Assembly (NCBI GenBank): GCA_950295325.1
Contig: OX485806.1
Coordinates: 9,052,001-9,116,000, forward strand
DNA from: Polytrichum commune
Taxonomy: Eukaryota > Streptophyta > Polytrichopsida > Polytrichales > Polytrichaceae
DNA length: 64,000 nucleotides
Direction: 5' to 3'
In this document: one piece after another, positions 44,812-54,470 of the stretch
Position numbering within the stretch: position 1 is the stretch's first letter
How the letters are laid out: each line of letters opens with the position of its first letter
Position numbers and translations under genes: made by a program
The notes under the pieces: model-generated
Told to the model about the DNA's origin: nothing
Databases searched by the model: none
What the model saw: only the letters and a program-made list of their open reading frames with translations

Positions 44812-44960
44812 AACCCAAAAACTTATATAATATTTAATATCTATTTACAGCTCAGAATGAGGGATTGATGCCGGTTGGTTGGTACAAATTTCCTGCCTTT
44901 TACTCACTTGCAGCACCAAGTCACGTCTTACATTTTAAACGATCATACGGACTCGACTGG
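44812..44960. other. LINE 3' end and junction region
   Basis: AT-rich sequence follows the last stop; the LINE 3' boundary is probably within 44820-44860. No poly(A) or clear tail repeat is visible. Confidence 0.4.
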
Positions 44961-45035
44961 AATCGAACCCGGAACGTCTTAACTCAAACATCCTCCCACA
45001 ACCAACCGAGGAATCATGACTTGGTGTTCACTCTC
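44961..45035 (-). ncRNA. tRNA-derived sequence (SINE head or tRNA relic)
   Basis: On the minus strand a perfect pol III B box (GGTTCGATTCC) is preceded, at about tRNA spacing, by CCTCGGTTGGTTGTGGGAGG, which resembles an A box region. The overall string resembles tRNA-like heads of plant SINEs. It does not fold into a sound cloverleaf by inspection, so a working tRNA gene is unlikely. The body would run toward 44850, but no tail was found. Confidence 0.45.
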
Positions 45036-46180
45036 ATTACAAAAATTATACTTAAAAGGCATGCACCCCCGTGGGCCATGATCGGCCCATGTTATTTGTT
45101 TCTCGGTTACTATAGTGTCCATCCTCGAAAGAGGAGAGTAGTCTTGTCCCAGCTTCCCCATGTCCTGTGGGCATCGGGTTGTTGGCATTACGAACGGACA
45201 CTCTATTCACGCCGGCCCCTAAAAAGGACCGGAGTTTCTATCTATCTTGGCATCACTAATGGCACCTAAAACCGTCACTCCGTGGGCCTAGACACTCCTA
45301 CACTGCCGAGTATGGTTCAAAGTTGTAGAGTGTTGGCAATTGGGAGGCGTTTATAGGTGTTGGTTTTGGATGGGGTGTTGGTTTTAGCACCCTCTACTGC
45401 ATGTTACAAGAATCCAAACCTCTTGCAATCGATCATAATATGCTCATCTATCCTAGTCTAAACATGAGAGAAGTCTAAATATTCTACATAGTTATGAGGT
45501 TAACAACCCCATCAAACTTATATCTAGTTCGTCACATTATTGGATGATATATTATAGATAAATAGATAACATTGCCCAATAACGTGGGCCCTCATAATAT
45601 AATAGTGGGATGTTGGGAGCTCACTTCGAATGTGAGTCTCCATGTGCAACTTTTTGAGCATCCGCCTTATATTCTAAGAGCTCACAAAATGAGAATTGAC
45701 CAGTAGTAATGTCATGAAGTGATGAGGGGAAGGGCTCCACATGTGCTATAATGGCATCTTGTAGGAATTCCAAGAGTTAGAGGACTAAAATTGGTTTGAT
45801 GTATGTAACAAATATCGCATAACTGAAGGACGTGAATATCTAAAAGACTAAACATACTAACCACACACAACATCCATGACCAACAATTAGCACCTCAACG
45901 ACACTTACCAAAAAGTATCAATTGACATGAATGGGAAAAACAACATGAATTTTGATGCAACCAAGAGAAGTCTTTTGCATATAGTGTTGAAGCACCATCA
46001 AAGGATCATATCCATGTAATTGAGAATGAAAAAAGTAGTTTTGGTCTTTCTATATCCATAAAATTCGTTGTTTTGATGAGAAACTTGATATAACATAACA
46101 TTACTCAACAATACGGTGTTGCACCGTGGGGCCCGGAATTTTGTGCACATCATATGTCTTTTACGTTGGGCCACCCCTAT

Positions 46181-46217
46181 AAAATGAACAATTCTCAAAT
46201 TGAGTATTGTTCATTTT
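46181..46217. repeat. 37-nt near-perfect palindrome
   Basis: AAAATGAACAAT and its complement ATTGTTCATTTT enclose CTCAA-A-TTGAG. The only unpaired positions are one T-T mismatch and the centre base. Confidence 0.7.
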
Positions 46218-47114
46218 GCAAGGATGAACCCAACATGTGCTACATCAATCTGGGCTTGCTTACTAGGAATTTTAGGTACTACATGTCGAGTAAAATTATA
46301 AAGTAAATTATGCTCATTGCTAGGGAGTCCACGTGGGTGGCCAACCTACTGGGTAGGTTAGCATTGTGCCAGTTGGTAACTTGGCACAAAGTTGAGAACA
46401 TTGACAACTCGAAATAAAGGCTAGTTAGCTACTAACAACTACACAATTTAGAATTGAAGTGAGCTACAACCTACTAGCAATGTGTAAATGTGATGGATTG
46501 GTTGAAACCCACAAATATTATATGGAGAGTTGATAAAATAATATGCTCGTGGAGTGATCATAAATTGAATCACATTGATTGAGTTATATATGAGTATTTC
46601 ATGAAATACAAAGGATTTTTAAGCATCCATGAAAATTGAAGACGAAGCTTTAGGAGGTGATGGGTGTTGTCAATATAGCTAAGTATAGGAAGTTGGTAAG
46701 AAGTGATTGTGTTTTAGCAAGATGGGCAATCAAACATTAAACAATTTCACGTACAAGTCTTGGGGTGTGCCGTACATTACTTAGGCAAAGGTGGGAGGGG
46801 GAGGGGGTTATGTTATGACACGAGGTGTTCTGCAAGTGTAGTGAATAATACAATCATTTGGTAAGCTAAGTTAGCCATACTCATGTTTCTGAAGCAACTT
46901 GATAGATTGTTTTGCTACTTAGGCGAGTTCTTGTTGTGCCCTTGTTTTTCCAACCTCGGCGGAGGTGCACCTTGCTATTTAGTTCACAAGCTTGCTTAAT
47001 TTGGCATGTTCTTGTAGCCTTGGTTTTTGGTTCTCTTTGAGTCATTACTTTGTTTCTAGTTTTGTCATAAGATCCATTGAGTTAGGTCAGTGTTTGGCGG
47101 GGTATCCTTTCTTT

Positions 47115-47129
47115 GGGGGGGGGGGGGGG
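47115..47129. repeat. Homopolymer of 15 G
   Basis: An uninterrupted G run after CTTT, likely length-variable. Confidence 0.8.
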
Positions 47130-48898
47130 CAGTGTGTTAAAAAGTTAAGGATATAGGTGCAAACAACCACTATTTTATAGGGGGGTATTACTTTCAATTC
47201 TCTTCTTTTTTTCACATGCTATCATTATAAATTTTTCTACTTTGGGTTAATAGAAAAATGGCTTGCATTACTTATAATTCCAAATTACCTATTATTCCAT
47301 ACCCTATAGTACTTTAAAGATGTCCAGTGCCATTTTTGATACCCTATATTACTCTTAAGTCCATTTATATTTTTTTGCCCCCATGTTTTTAAAATACCCT
47401 ATCATTTGTTCGCACGTATATTGCTACTCCAACCAATGACTACAACCCCCCAGTATCCTTTGAGAACGGGTTGTTTTGGAATTCATAAGTCATAGTAATT
47501 TTGTCTTTGAAGACAAAGTGTTATGCTTGGATACAATTTTTGACAAAAGTTTGGGTTAATTTGAGTTTGGAGGCATGTGTATAAGACCCCATGAGCATTT
47601 ATGGGTAAGGAATGTGGGTCTCATGTGGTCACTTTTCTTGGACATCATATTAGAGAGAGATATGGCAAGGCTTGTAGGTAAGAATGTTTAAAAATCAACA
47701 AAAAAAAATACATATGTTATGGGTAGATTGGACCTTGTGCTCGAAATTGTTCTAAGTTCAACTTGGAAGACAATAAGAAGGGCCTATGTGACTATTTGAA
47801 GAGATAGATAATCCTCACTTTGACCTCTTATATTTGCAACAAGTCATTTCCAATTTTGAAATTTGATTGATCACAATCTTCATAAATCAAGCATGTTGAT
47901 AACACATGAGACAATGTTCCCATTCAATCCAACGGCCAATGTTGTATGTGGAGCTGGAAGTGCGGCCTACAATAGGGCCACAAACTGTATATCTCTTGGG
48001 CACTTCCTATCTCACATATGCAATGGAAATATGTAAGTTTCTTTCAAGAATGACTTCAGTGACACCAAATCTCGGGATGCTTTAATCCAATTCCCCATGA
48101 ATGAGCTTCATTTGCAGCCTCTTGGAGCCCGATTGTGGGCTCCTCGGGGGATTGTATTGTGGGTTTTTTAATTAAAAAAACCTATGCTACAAGTTGATTC
48201 TTTCGCTCTCTATTACAAGTGGTTACTTCTGTCCGTTGATCATGTTTGCAACACAACCCCCTATTTGAGCACGACTCTTTGACATGGATTCTAGTGTCTT
48301 GGTTGTAAATGTATTCCTTAACACAACCAAAATTTTGATTTTAAACTTCACAGAAGATATTCTTTCAAAATTTAGTTTTCAGAAGAAGTCTTTGTTTGGT
48401 CAATGGTCCACTCCCCAATGAGCATTGCTTCTTGCGGGGTTTTGGTGCCTTCATTGTAATTAAATTCTCTTGCCATGGAATTTCAGTTGTTGAGACTTGA
48501 GAGTCTTGCAGAACAATTTGGCAGAGGACATGTCGGACTTTGAAGCAATGTTGACTTTGTGTTTTTCCATAATGTCACATGTTGCACTGATTCTCTTGTA
48601 TCACGCATCCATGCTAACATTGCATAACTTTATCCTGGTATCATGTGCACTTTGGTTGCTACAAAGCATGATATTACGGAGTTTGGAGTGTACACAAGTG
48701 GTATAGAGTAGACATACCCATTTATGATACCCTCCCCAATCTTATTACATATAGTCCCTTAAAGCCGTGAAGTTCCACACATCTAGAGCCGTCATTTTCC
48801 AACATGATGGGAAAAAGTCATTTTAGCCACGACATTGCCTCTTTCTACGTCCTGAATCCTGACCATGGGGGGTGGTCCGTCTCCGATTCCACATAATA

Positions 48899-49384
48899 TA
48901 GTCCACCCTCGATAAATGTTACACTTATGAACGTTAACTCATTATATTTGTTAACAAAATCGTACTCCCCTCATATTGCTAACTAGAATGTTAACTATGT
49001 TAAATGTTAACAATAATTTACTCCCCTCTTTGTTAATTTGCCACTTATAAATATTAACCTACGAAATACATCCAATACTGTGTGATGACATCCGTTACAT
49101 TGACTCATAACCTTTCAAAGTGGCAAAAGCCACCAAATTTGACTTTTGTGATCAAATTATTCATGTGGACTACATTGATTCTTATTTTGTTTCATAAAAA
49201 TAAAAGATTGATTTGATACACAAACTTTATATATGATAATTTTGCAAAACTCTCCCTTTCTAATTGTAATGAATTTATGTTTGTTAAGCATTCAAAAAGC
49301 TCCCTTTATAACTGTTACAATTTAACTCACTATAAATGTTAGGAAAATTTACTCCAGAGCCTAACACTTATAGGGGGTGGACTA
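48899..49384. mobile_element. Small inverted-repeat element (MITE) with TA flanks
   Basis: The ends are TAGTCCACCC and GGGTGGACTA with partial further pairing (ATAAATGTTA against TAACACTTAT). TA flanks each side (48897-48898 and 49385-49386). The interior is AT-rich with many GTTAAC motifs and no frame. A Tc1/mariner-type non-autonomous element is the likeliest reading. Confidence 0.5.
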
Positions 49385-49386
49385 TA

Positions 49387-50913
49387 TGGTAACCGACAGT
49401 GTCAGATTCCCCACTATCTACAAGTCAACCCCAAAAACAATGATGAGTCAGACAGCAGGCTTGAAGGCCCCTAAGTTAATTGAAGTTCAACGAACCAAGC
49501 CAGTGGCCGGGAAGTCTTGGGCAGATTCGGCAAGATCCTAGTGATTCTAAATCCAGCCGGCTACATGTTGACATCTTCCGGTTTTGCTTTATTCATTTGA
49601 GGTATATTCTATAGATTCCTCTAAAATGATCGGTAGTTCTCCTGAGGCTCGAACTTCAACCGGTTATTTCTCAAACTCATCCGGTTCATCTGTAACTAAC
49701 CGCCGGTTCTCCCCGGACATAGAACCAAGGAGCAGCTCTCCTGCAACAATGGCAAGTTGGGGGTTAATTGTGTTATCTGGGGGAGAGGTAACTTCCAGCT
49801 AGTCGTTTCGGAAGGCACTCACAAGCCTGAGATCCGCAGCCTTGCCACTTTTGGGTTTCTGCAGGTTGATCAAAGGACAGTTCCTTCTCGCTCCCTCCGA
49901 AGTCATGATTCTCGACGATGATGGTGGTGGTGATGATGAACTTGGCGTTGCAGGCAGAGTGTAACTTAACTAGTTGGAGGGTGTTGCATCAGACGATCTG
50001 GCCATCAGTGCAGCTGGGTGGTGGTCTCGGTATTTGAGGAAACCTTTCAATATTGTTCAAGAGTATTCGATCTCATCATGATCCTCACATAGCAAGTTCG
50101 ATATGATCCGTGGGTCCGGAGGTTCTAGTGCTGGTTTCGGTCACCCAGGTTGAGGCGAGGGCATGTGAAGAATCTCTTCAGCAGACAGCAGTCGAGTCGG
50201 TAACCGAATTCCTGTGCTGGATCGAGGTATCATCTTTCCGGCACAGAAGGAAGCTAGTAGGAGAGATTGAAAGAAAGGTTATGGCCAACCTGTGAATTGA
50301 ATCGAATCTCATCAAGTCGAAGAGTCTCCTCTACCGATTGCAGGAAGAGGCGTAATTGGAGGCCAAGAGTACTCCTCGGTCATCAGTTGCACTGGGAGGA
50401 GGAACTCACTTGGGGAGAAGATGGTGGCCTCTGGGGGCACTAGCTGGCGAGTGCCTCAGAATGTCAGGTACTTAGAACTAGGGTTTACAATTTTGTGTGG
50501 GTCTCATAATGAACAACCAAGTAATTTAGTGTACTATGTGACATACTGTTGAAACCATATTGATTGTTTCAGCATTTGGATATTGATGCTGCTGTAATGA
50601 GGAGGAACAGAACTTGTAGAGTTTGCAATGATAGACAGAATAGAAAAGAAAACAAAGAAGGAAAACGACGCCGCGGCAGTTGTCATGAGTTATGGTGTCG
50701 AGGCTTCATTTTCGAGCTCGCCTAAGTCTACGTAATCCTGAAATGGGCAGTGCGACAATTAGAGGGCTCTCGGCGATGAATACTATTGCCTTCTTTCAAA
50801 TGTGTTCACTGGCCGGCCGGCACTTATCCCCTAGGTTCACACATGGTGGTTGGTTGAAATTACGCGGTTTATGTGGATACCCACACTGTGATTGGGTGGA
50901 TCACAGGTGGTAA
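49387..50913. other. Intergenic DNA of mixed composition
   Basis: Higher GC than its surroundings, with frequent CCGG and CCGGTT. Short frames (49584-49802, 50110-50295, 50692-50913) show no family signature. The wording resembles leader or LTR DNA of retroelements, but no ends were found. Confidence 0.35.
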
Positions 50914-51030
50914 GGTGCACAGGAAACAAGTGCTAAGAAGGTCGGTCACCCATTATCAAGTAGTATCCCGGCCTCAGGCTGCTTAACCTCGGAGTTCCCA
51001 TGGGATCTGGATTGATAAGCCCGGTATACC
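50914..51030 (-). rRNA. 5S-rRNA-derived sequence (pseudogene or retroelement part)
   Basis: On the minus strand, 117 bp start GGTATACCGGGC and include GATCCCATGGGAACTCCG, GGTTAAGCAGCCTGAGGCC and AATGGGTGACC, ending GTGCACC. These match plant 5S rRNA in order, spacing and total length (about 120 nt), including the internal promoter A box and C box. The middle and 3' part differ from functional 5S. It is a lone copy, not an array. It may be a 5S pseudogene, a 5S-headed SINE, or the 5S block of a Cassandra-type LTR element, whose LTRs carry such a block. Confidence 0.75.
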
Positions 51031-51577
51031 TTGCTTTAATAGTGTATAATGAACGATATAACGCCGTAGTTAATCTCTGTCGACCCCTCTAGCTACTGTT
51101 GTTGAGTTTGTAAAAGTGGAGATTTAATACTGATATTGAGTAGCTGATGTGGGAATCATGATGGTGGGTGTCAGGTGATAAGATCACTTTCAAGGTGTCT
51201 TATATCATGATATCTGGGGCGATTGGGCTGGCCTCATACATGTTCAGTGCTGTGTGCGCTTCAACTCCGCAAGAAGAAGGTGCTTACTACTCCGCAAATA
51301 TAAGATGCAGACAGGCCTCTAATTAATTAAGGCTTTTTTCTCTTCTTTATATCAAACCTCCAAACTTAGACCATTACTTAATGTATGGAAGAGTAGTAGG
51401 CTGGCAGGAGCCAACTGATTATTATAGACTGAAATGTGGCGATTGAACATGCAGTGTTCCGGAAGTTAGAGATTGTAGAACCAAATTTTGGTGACAGGCA
51501 AATCTGTGGCTCTCATCAAATCTTTGACAGTCTCAAATAAGAGACACATCTTATTTGTAGTTATTTAGTGTGTGAAG
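51031..51577. promoter_or_regulatory. Upstream region of the kinase gene
   Basis: There are 547 bp between the 5S-like sequence and the kinase ATG. TATA-like words occur (for example CTTTATATC at about 51345), but no core promoter can be fixed. No coding region is seen. Confidence 0.3.
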
Positions 51578-53212
51578 ATGGCAGGTTCGGTAGACATTCT
51601 CGACCGCTGTAAAGATTTTATAAAACATGTACAGTACCTTGTATCAGCTGAAAACCCTAACCCTCCGCAAATCAACAAGCAGCAGTGCCAGCTTTTGGCT
51701 GAAAAGCTTCCAAGGCTCCAAGGAGCCATACTCAAGTTTGAGGTAGAGACGTATCGTGAACTATTAGCAAACAAGGAGACCGAAGGCTCAGAAATTGCCT
51801 CCTTGATGATCCCAGCTGCGGAGTTGAATTCAGTGCTTGAACGAATTACGGCCCTAATTGAAGAGTGTTGTTGCGGCACCGATGAATGGTTAAACACAGC
51901 TCTCAAGCAAGGGGACCTCAAAGAGACCTTCTCGGGAATTCTCTACGACTCCGAATGGCATGAGAAACTCATCTGCAACATTTTACTCACATCCATAACA
52001 TTCGACAATAATGTATTCCACGCCGGAGAATGTGAAGGGAAGTTGAGTGTGGTTGAGTCTCTCGATTTATTGTTCGCAGCAAAGCAGGATCAAGAGACTC
52101 TCAAGAACCGCTGTCAACGTGAACCATCCTCTCAATGTCTTGCAACGCAGCTGCTGGTAATTCTAAATGTGAAACCCTCGGACATAGCCATCGACTCGAG
52201 TGGCTTAACCTCCTCACCTCTCATCTTCTGGGTGAGCCCCGATGATTTGTCCCGAGGCGAAGTACTCGGCAGGGGAGGGTTCGGAGTGGTCCGAGAAACT
52301 ACATGGTTAGGGTTGAGATTTGCAAAGAAAGATTTCAGGGGAGGAGACAACAAATTCTTCAGGCAAGAAATTGGTGCTCTTGCAGGGTTAAACCATCCAC
52401 ACATTGTGCGGTTGGTGTGTTGTGCGATGGACAAACGTAGCTGTTCCTTGGTGATGGAGCTAATGGACACCGATCTCTATAACTTTCTCGAAGAGTACCG
52501 AGAAAACATGCCCTCCGGAACAACAACAAAAAGTTCTCCGTTCTCACACATCCAATCCGTTGACCTAATGCTTCAAATAGCCGAAGGCATCCGGTACATT
52601 CACAGCAAGGGCTTGGCACACCGAGACCTCAAGTCACCGAACATCCTCATCAAATTCCCTGAGCCTTCCAAACCTTTGGGACCTCGAGAACCTTCAGACA
52701 GAGATTGGACATTAGTGAAGGGCAACGATTCAGGCTGCAACAATAGCAGGGTGTTCCTTGTTAAGGTGGCTGATTTCGGTCTCACAAAAATTAAGAATGC
52801 CAGCACCAGATACTCTCACATGACATTGAACACCGGTACCCGGAAGTGGATGGCACCGGAGGTTTACAAGGTGAAGGATTATGATAAAGATGAGGAGCAG
52901 TTGCCAGATCGGTTCCAGCCTTTTAAAACCGATGTGTATAGCTTTGGAATTGTGTGCTTCGAATTGCTCACCGGTGAGGAGCCTTTTGCTGATAGCAACC
53001 AAGGTGAGCTTTACCGCAGGTTAAAAGGCGGAGAGCGGCCTCCAATCCCTGTAGATTGCCCTGCAAGATTGGCAAACCTCATTCAACGTTGCTGGGATGG
53101 CTATCCTCGAAATCGGCCGGAATTTCACGCCATCTGCAAGGAGCTTCGGTACATCAAGGGTTTGCTCCTTCTTGGTAAGCTTCCATTCCGTCCCCAACTC
53201 CGGTGGGTGTAA
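51578..53212 (+). CDS. Protein kinase with N-terminal DUF1221-like helical domain
   Basis: A single uninterrupted frame of 544 residues. I chose ATG 51578 (MAGSVDILDRC) because the longer frame begins with GTG. Residues 1-190 are a mostly helical domain (DRCKDFIKHVQYLV, QCQLLAEKLPRLQGA) like DUF1221, which precedes kinases in plants and includes the HeLo-type bundle of plant MLKL-like proteins. The kinase domain spans about 225-535: glycine loop GRGGFGVV (about 230), a lysine in RFAKKDF (about 250), HRDLKSPNIL (about 348), DFGLTK (about 398) and WMAPEV (about 426). All catalytic residues are present, unlike the MLKL pseudokinases, so it is probably an active TKL-type Ser/Thr kinase. No signal peptide or membrane segment is visible, so it should be cytosolic, possibly a defence or cell-death regulator (inference). 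The jacalin gene follows about 1.2 kb downstream. Confidence 0.85.
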   Translation: MAGSVDILDRCKDFIKHVQYLVSAENPNPPQINKQQCQLLAEKLPRLQGAILKFEVETYRELLANKETEGSEIASLMIPAAELNSVLERITALIEECCCGTDEWLNTALKQGDLKETFSGILYDSEWHEKLICNILLTSITFDNNVFHAGECEGKLSVVESLDLLFAAKQDQETLKNRCQREPSSQCLATQLLVILNVKPSDIAIDSSGLTSSPLIFWVSPDDLSRGEVLGRGGFGVVRETTWLGLRFAKKDFRGGDNKFFRQEIGALAGLNHPHIVRLVCCAMDKRSCSLVMELMDTDLYNFLEEYRENMPSGTTTKSSPFSHIQSVDLMLQIAEGIRYIHSKGLAHRDLKSPNILIKFPEPSKPLGPREPSDRDWTLVKGNDSGCNNSRVFLVKVADFGLTKIKNASTRYSHMTLNTGTRKWMAPEVYKVKDYDKDEEQLPDRFQPFKTDVYSFGIVCFELLTGEEPFADSNQGELYRRLKGGERPPIPVDCPARLANLIQRCWDGYPRNRPEFHAICKELRYIKGLLLLGKLPFRPQLRWV

Positions 53213-54411
53213 ACGGATGTAGGAATGTTAGATGCATTGCAAAGTACTGAGTTCCTGTAGAACGTCCTTCTACATTTTCAATGTGCAGTGTTAATGATAC
53301 GAATGCTATATATTGTCAATCGGAAGTAGTTCGCACAGCAACATCTTTCTATCTAGGTATTGTCTCGTTGTTTGATGTCGATACCAGTGTTGGACTGGTA
53401 TCGTCTTTTTATGATACCGTTTGGGTATCTATAACAAGGATTTCACATTTTTGGGTACTAGTAGGGTATGGGTATTTCATAGTATTTTTGTTTTCGATAC
53501 CATTCGGGTCTAGATACCATGCAAGAATTTTCATACCTAAACAAAAGCGCCCTAGTATCAATATGGTTTAGAATGGTATTGACACAAAAAATAACTTGGT
53601 TTACAAAGATTCTCTCACCTTGACATCACACCAAATATCAATATTTAAGTGGTATTACAATTTTGAAATCCACAGGTAGGTTCTTTGATACCATGATTGG
53701 TGTTGATTATTGATACCATGCATTCACCTATATAGCAGACCGACACTGGTTGATACTAGGAGACGCACAAACAGACATTGTACTGGTAGATGTTTTGTTG
53801 AGTTTCTATAGAGTGTATCTCTACATTATGAATGTGCATTGTGGATGATACCACTGTTGTACAATGTCGATAGGAAATGGCTTGCACTGCAAAATCTTTG
53901 AACGTAGGCATTGTCTTGCTGTCTAATGTTGATAGTAGGAGGGGCACAATTTTTTTTGTAATGTTTGATACTTTTTGAAGTGTTGTTTTCCTGTAGAATG
54001 TGTATTAGACTTTGCAATACTTTGTAGATAGTTGAAATCCTGTGATGATTGAATATTTGTAGAGTGTACAGTTCTAAGAATCTGACTATGGAGTTTCTTT
54101 GAAGGATTGAGAAGATTGTTCTTATATGTGATAAATTTGCAAGCGTATGCTAAGTGTTTGATCTCTCAATCTTTTTGATTTCCTTGGGTAATGATCTTAG
54201 GGCACATTACAATTGTTGTTGATACCTTGCATTATGCAACCATTCAAAACTTTCATCTATTCTTGACTGTATTTGTCCCAGTAATTTTCTCATTTTGCTG
54301 ATTTTGCTGATTTTTATTGATTGATCGATTTTCAAATCTAAACAAGATCTTTGTAGACTGACACTCTTGAATTTTAGCTTGTTGTTAACGTCATTGGTGG
54401 CTATTGATCAG
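53213..54411. other. Kinase 3' region and region upstream of the jacalin exons
   Basis: AT-rich, with the word GATACC or TGATACCATG recurring about a dozen times between 53390 and 53860, a loose degenerate repeat. The first exon of the jacalin gene, with its start codon, should lie in here but I could not place it. Confidence 0.4.
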
Positions 54412-54470
54412 GTGATCTGTCCAAGTTGGGCAAAGTAGATGCTCCTACTTTTCAGATGGAAGGTGTTCAG
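54412..54470 (+). CDS. Jacalin gene exon (short, upstream)
   Basis: 59 nt between TTGATCAG and GTAAGC. It joins in phase to the exon at 55283. It could be the second exon. Confidence 0.55.

Larger units (their letters stand above)
30740..44830 (+). mobile_element. Giant Dualen/RandI-like LINE with two endonucleases (decayed copy)
   Basis: A non-LTR retrotransposon of roughly 14 kb. Parts in order: GC-rich leader with two tandem arrays (about 30740-32778); ORF1 (32779-34512) with RRM-like and coiled-coil parts; a low-complexity basic frame (34531-38058) containing a 2A-like motif; APE-type endonuclease (38318-39406); reverse transcriptase (39381-41411); a linker; RNase H and zinc motif (42519-44321); and a restriction-like endonuclease (44299-44811). 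Having both an APE and an RLE domain is the defining trait of the Dualen/RandI group described from Chlamydomonas. This copy has about ten frame interruptions in ORF2, so it is probably inactive. The 5' boundary is uncertain, and no poly(A) tail or target duplication was recognised. Confidence 0.8.
45036..48898. other. Long AT-rich intergenic region
   Basis: No gene recognised over nearly 4 kb. Items seen: a near-perfect 37-nt palindrome at 46181-46217, a run of 15 G at 47115-47129, and a cluster of TACCCTAT phrases at about 47298, 47340 and 47398 that resemble those near 8214 and 9610-9670. Confidence 0.5.

Noticed and set aside
44961-45035. Functional tRNA gene
   Set aside because: Only the B box is perfect; the acceptor and anticodon stems do not pair by inspection.
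50914-51030. Functional 5S rRNA gene
   Set aside because: Single copy with several changes in the conserved 3' half, and no tandem 5S array around it.
53216-54411. Direct kinase-jacalin fusion in one frame
   Set aside because: The kinase ends in a clear stop at 53212, and no splice donor that would bypass it was seen; kept only as something to test with RNA reads.
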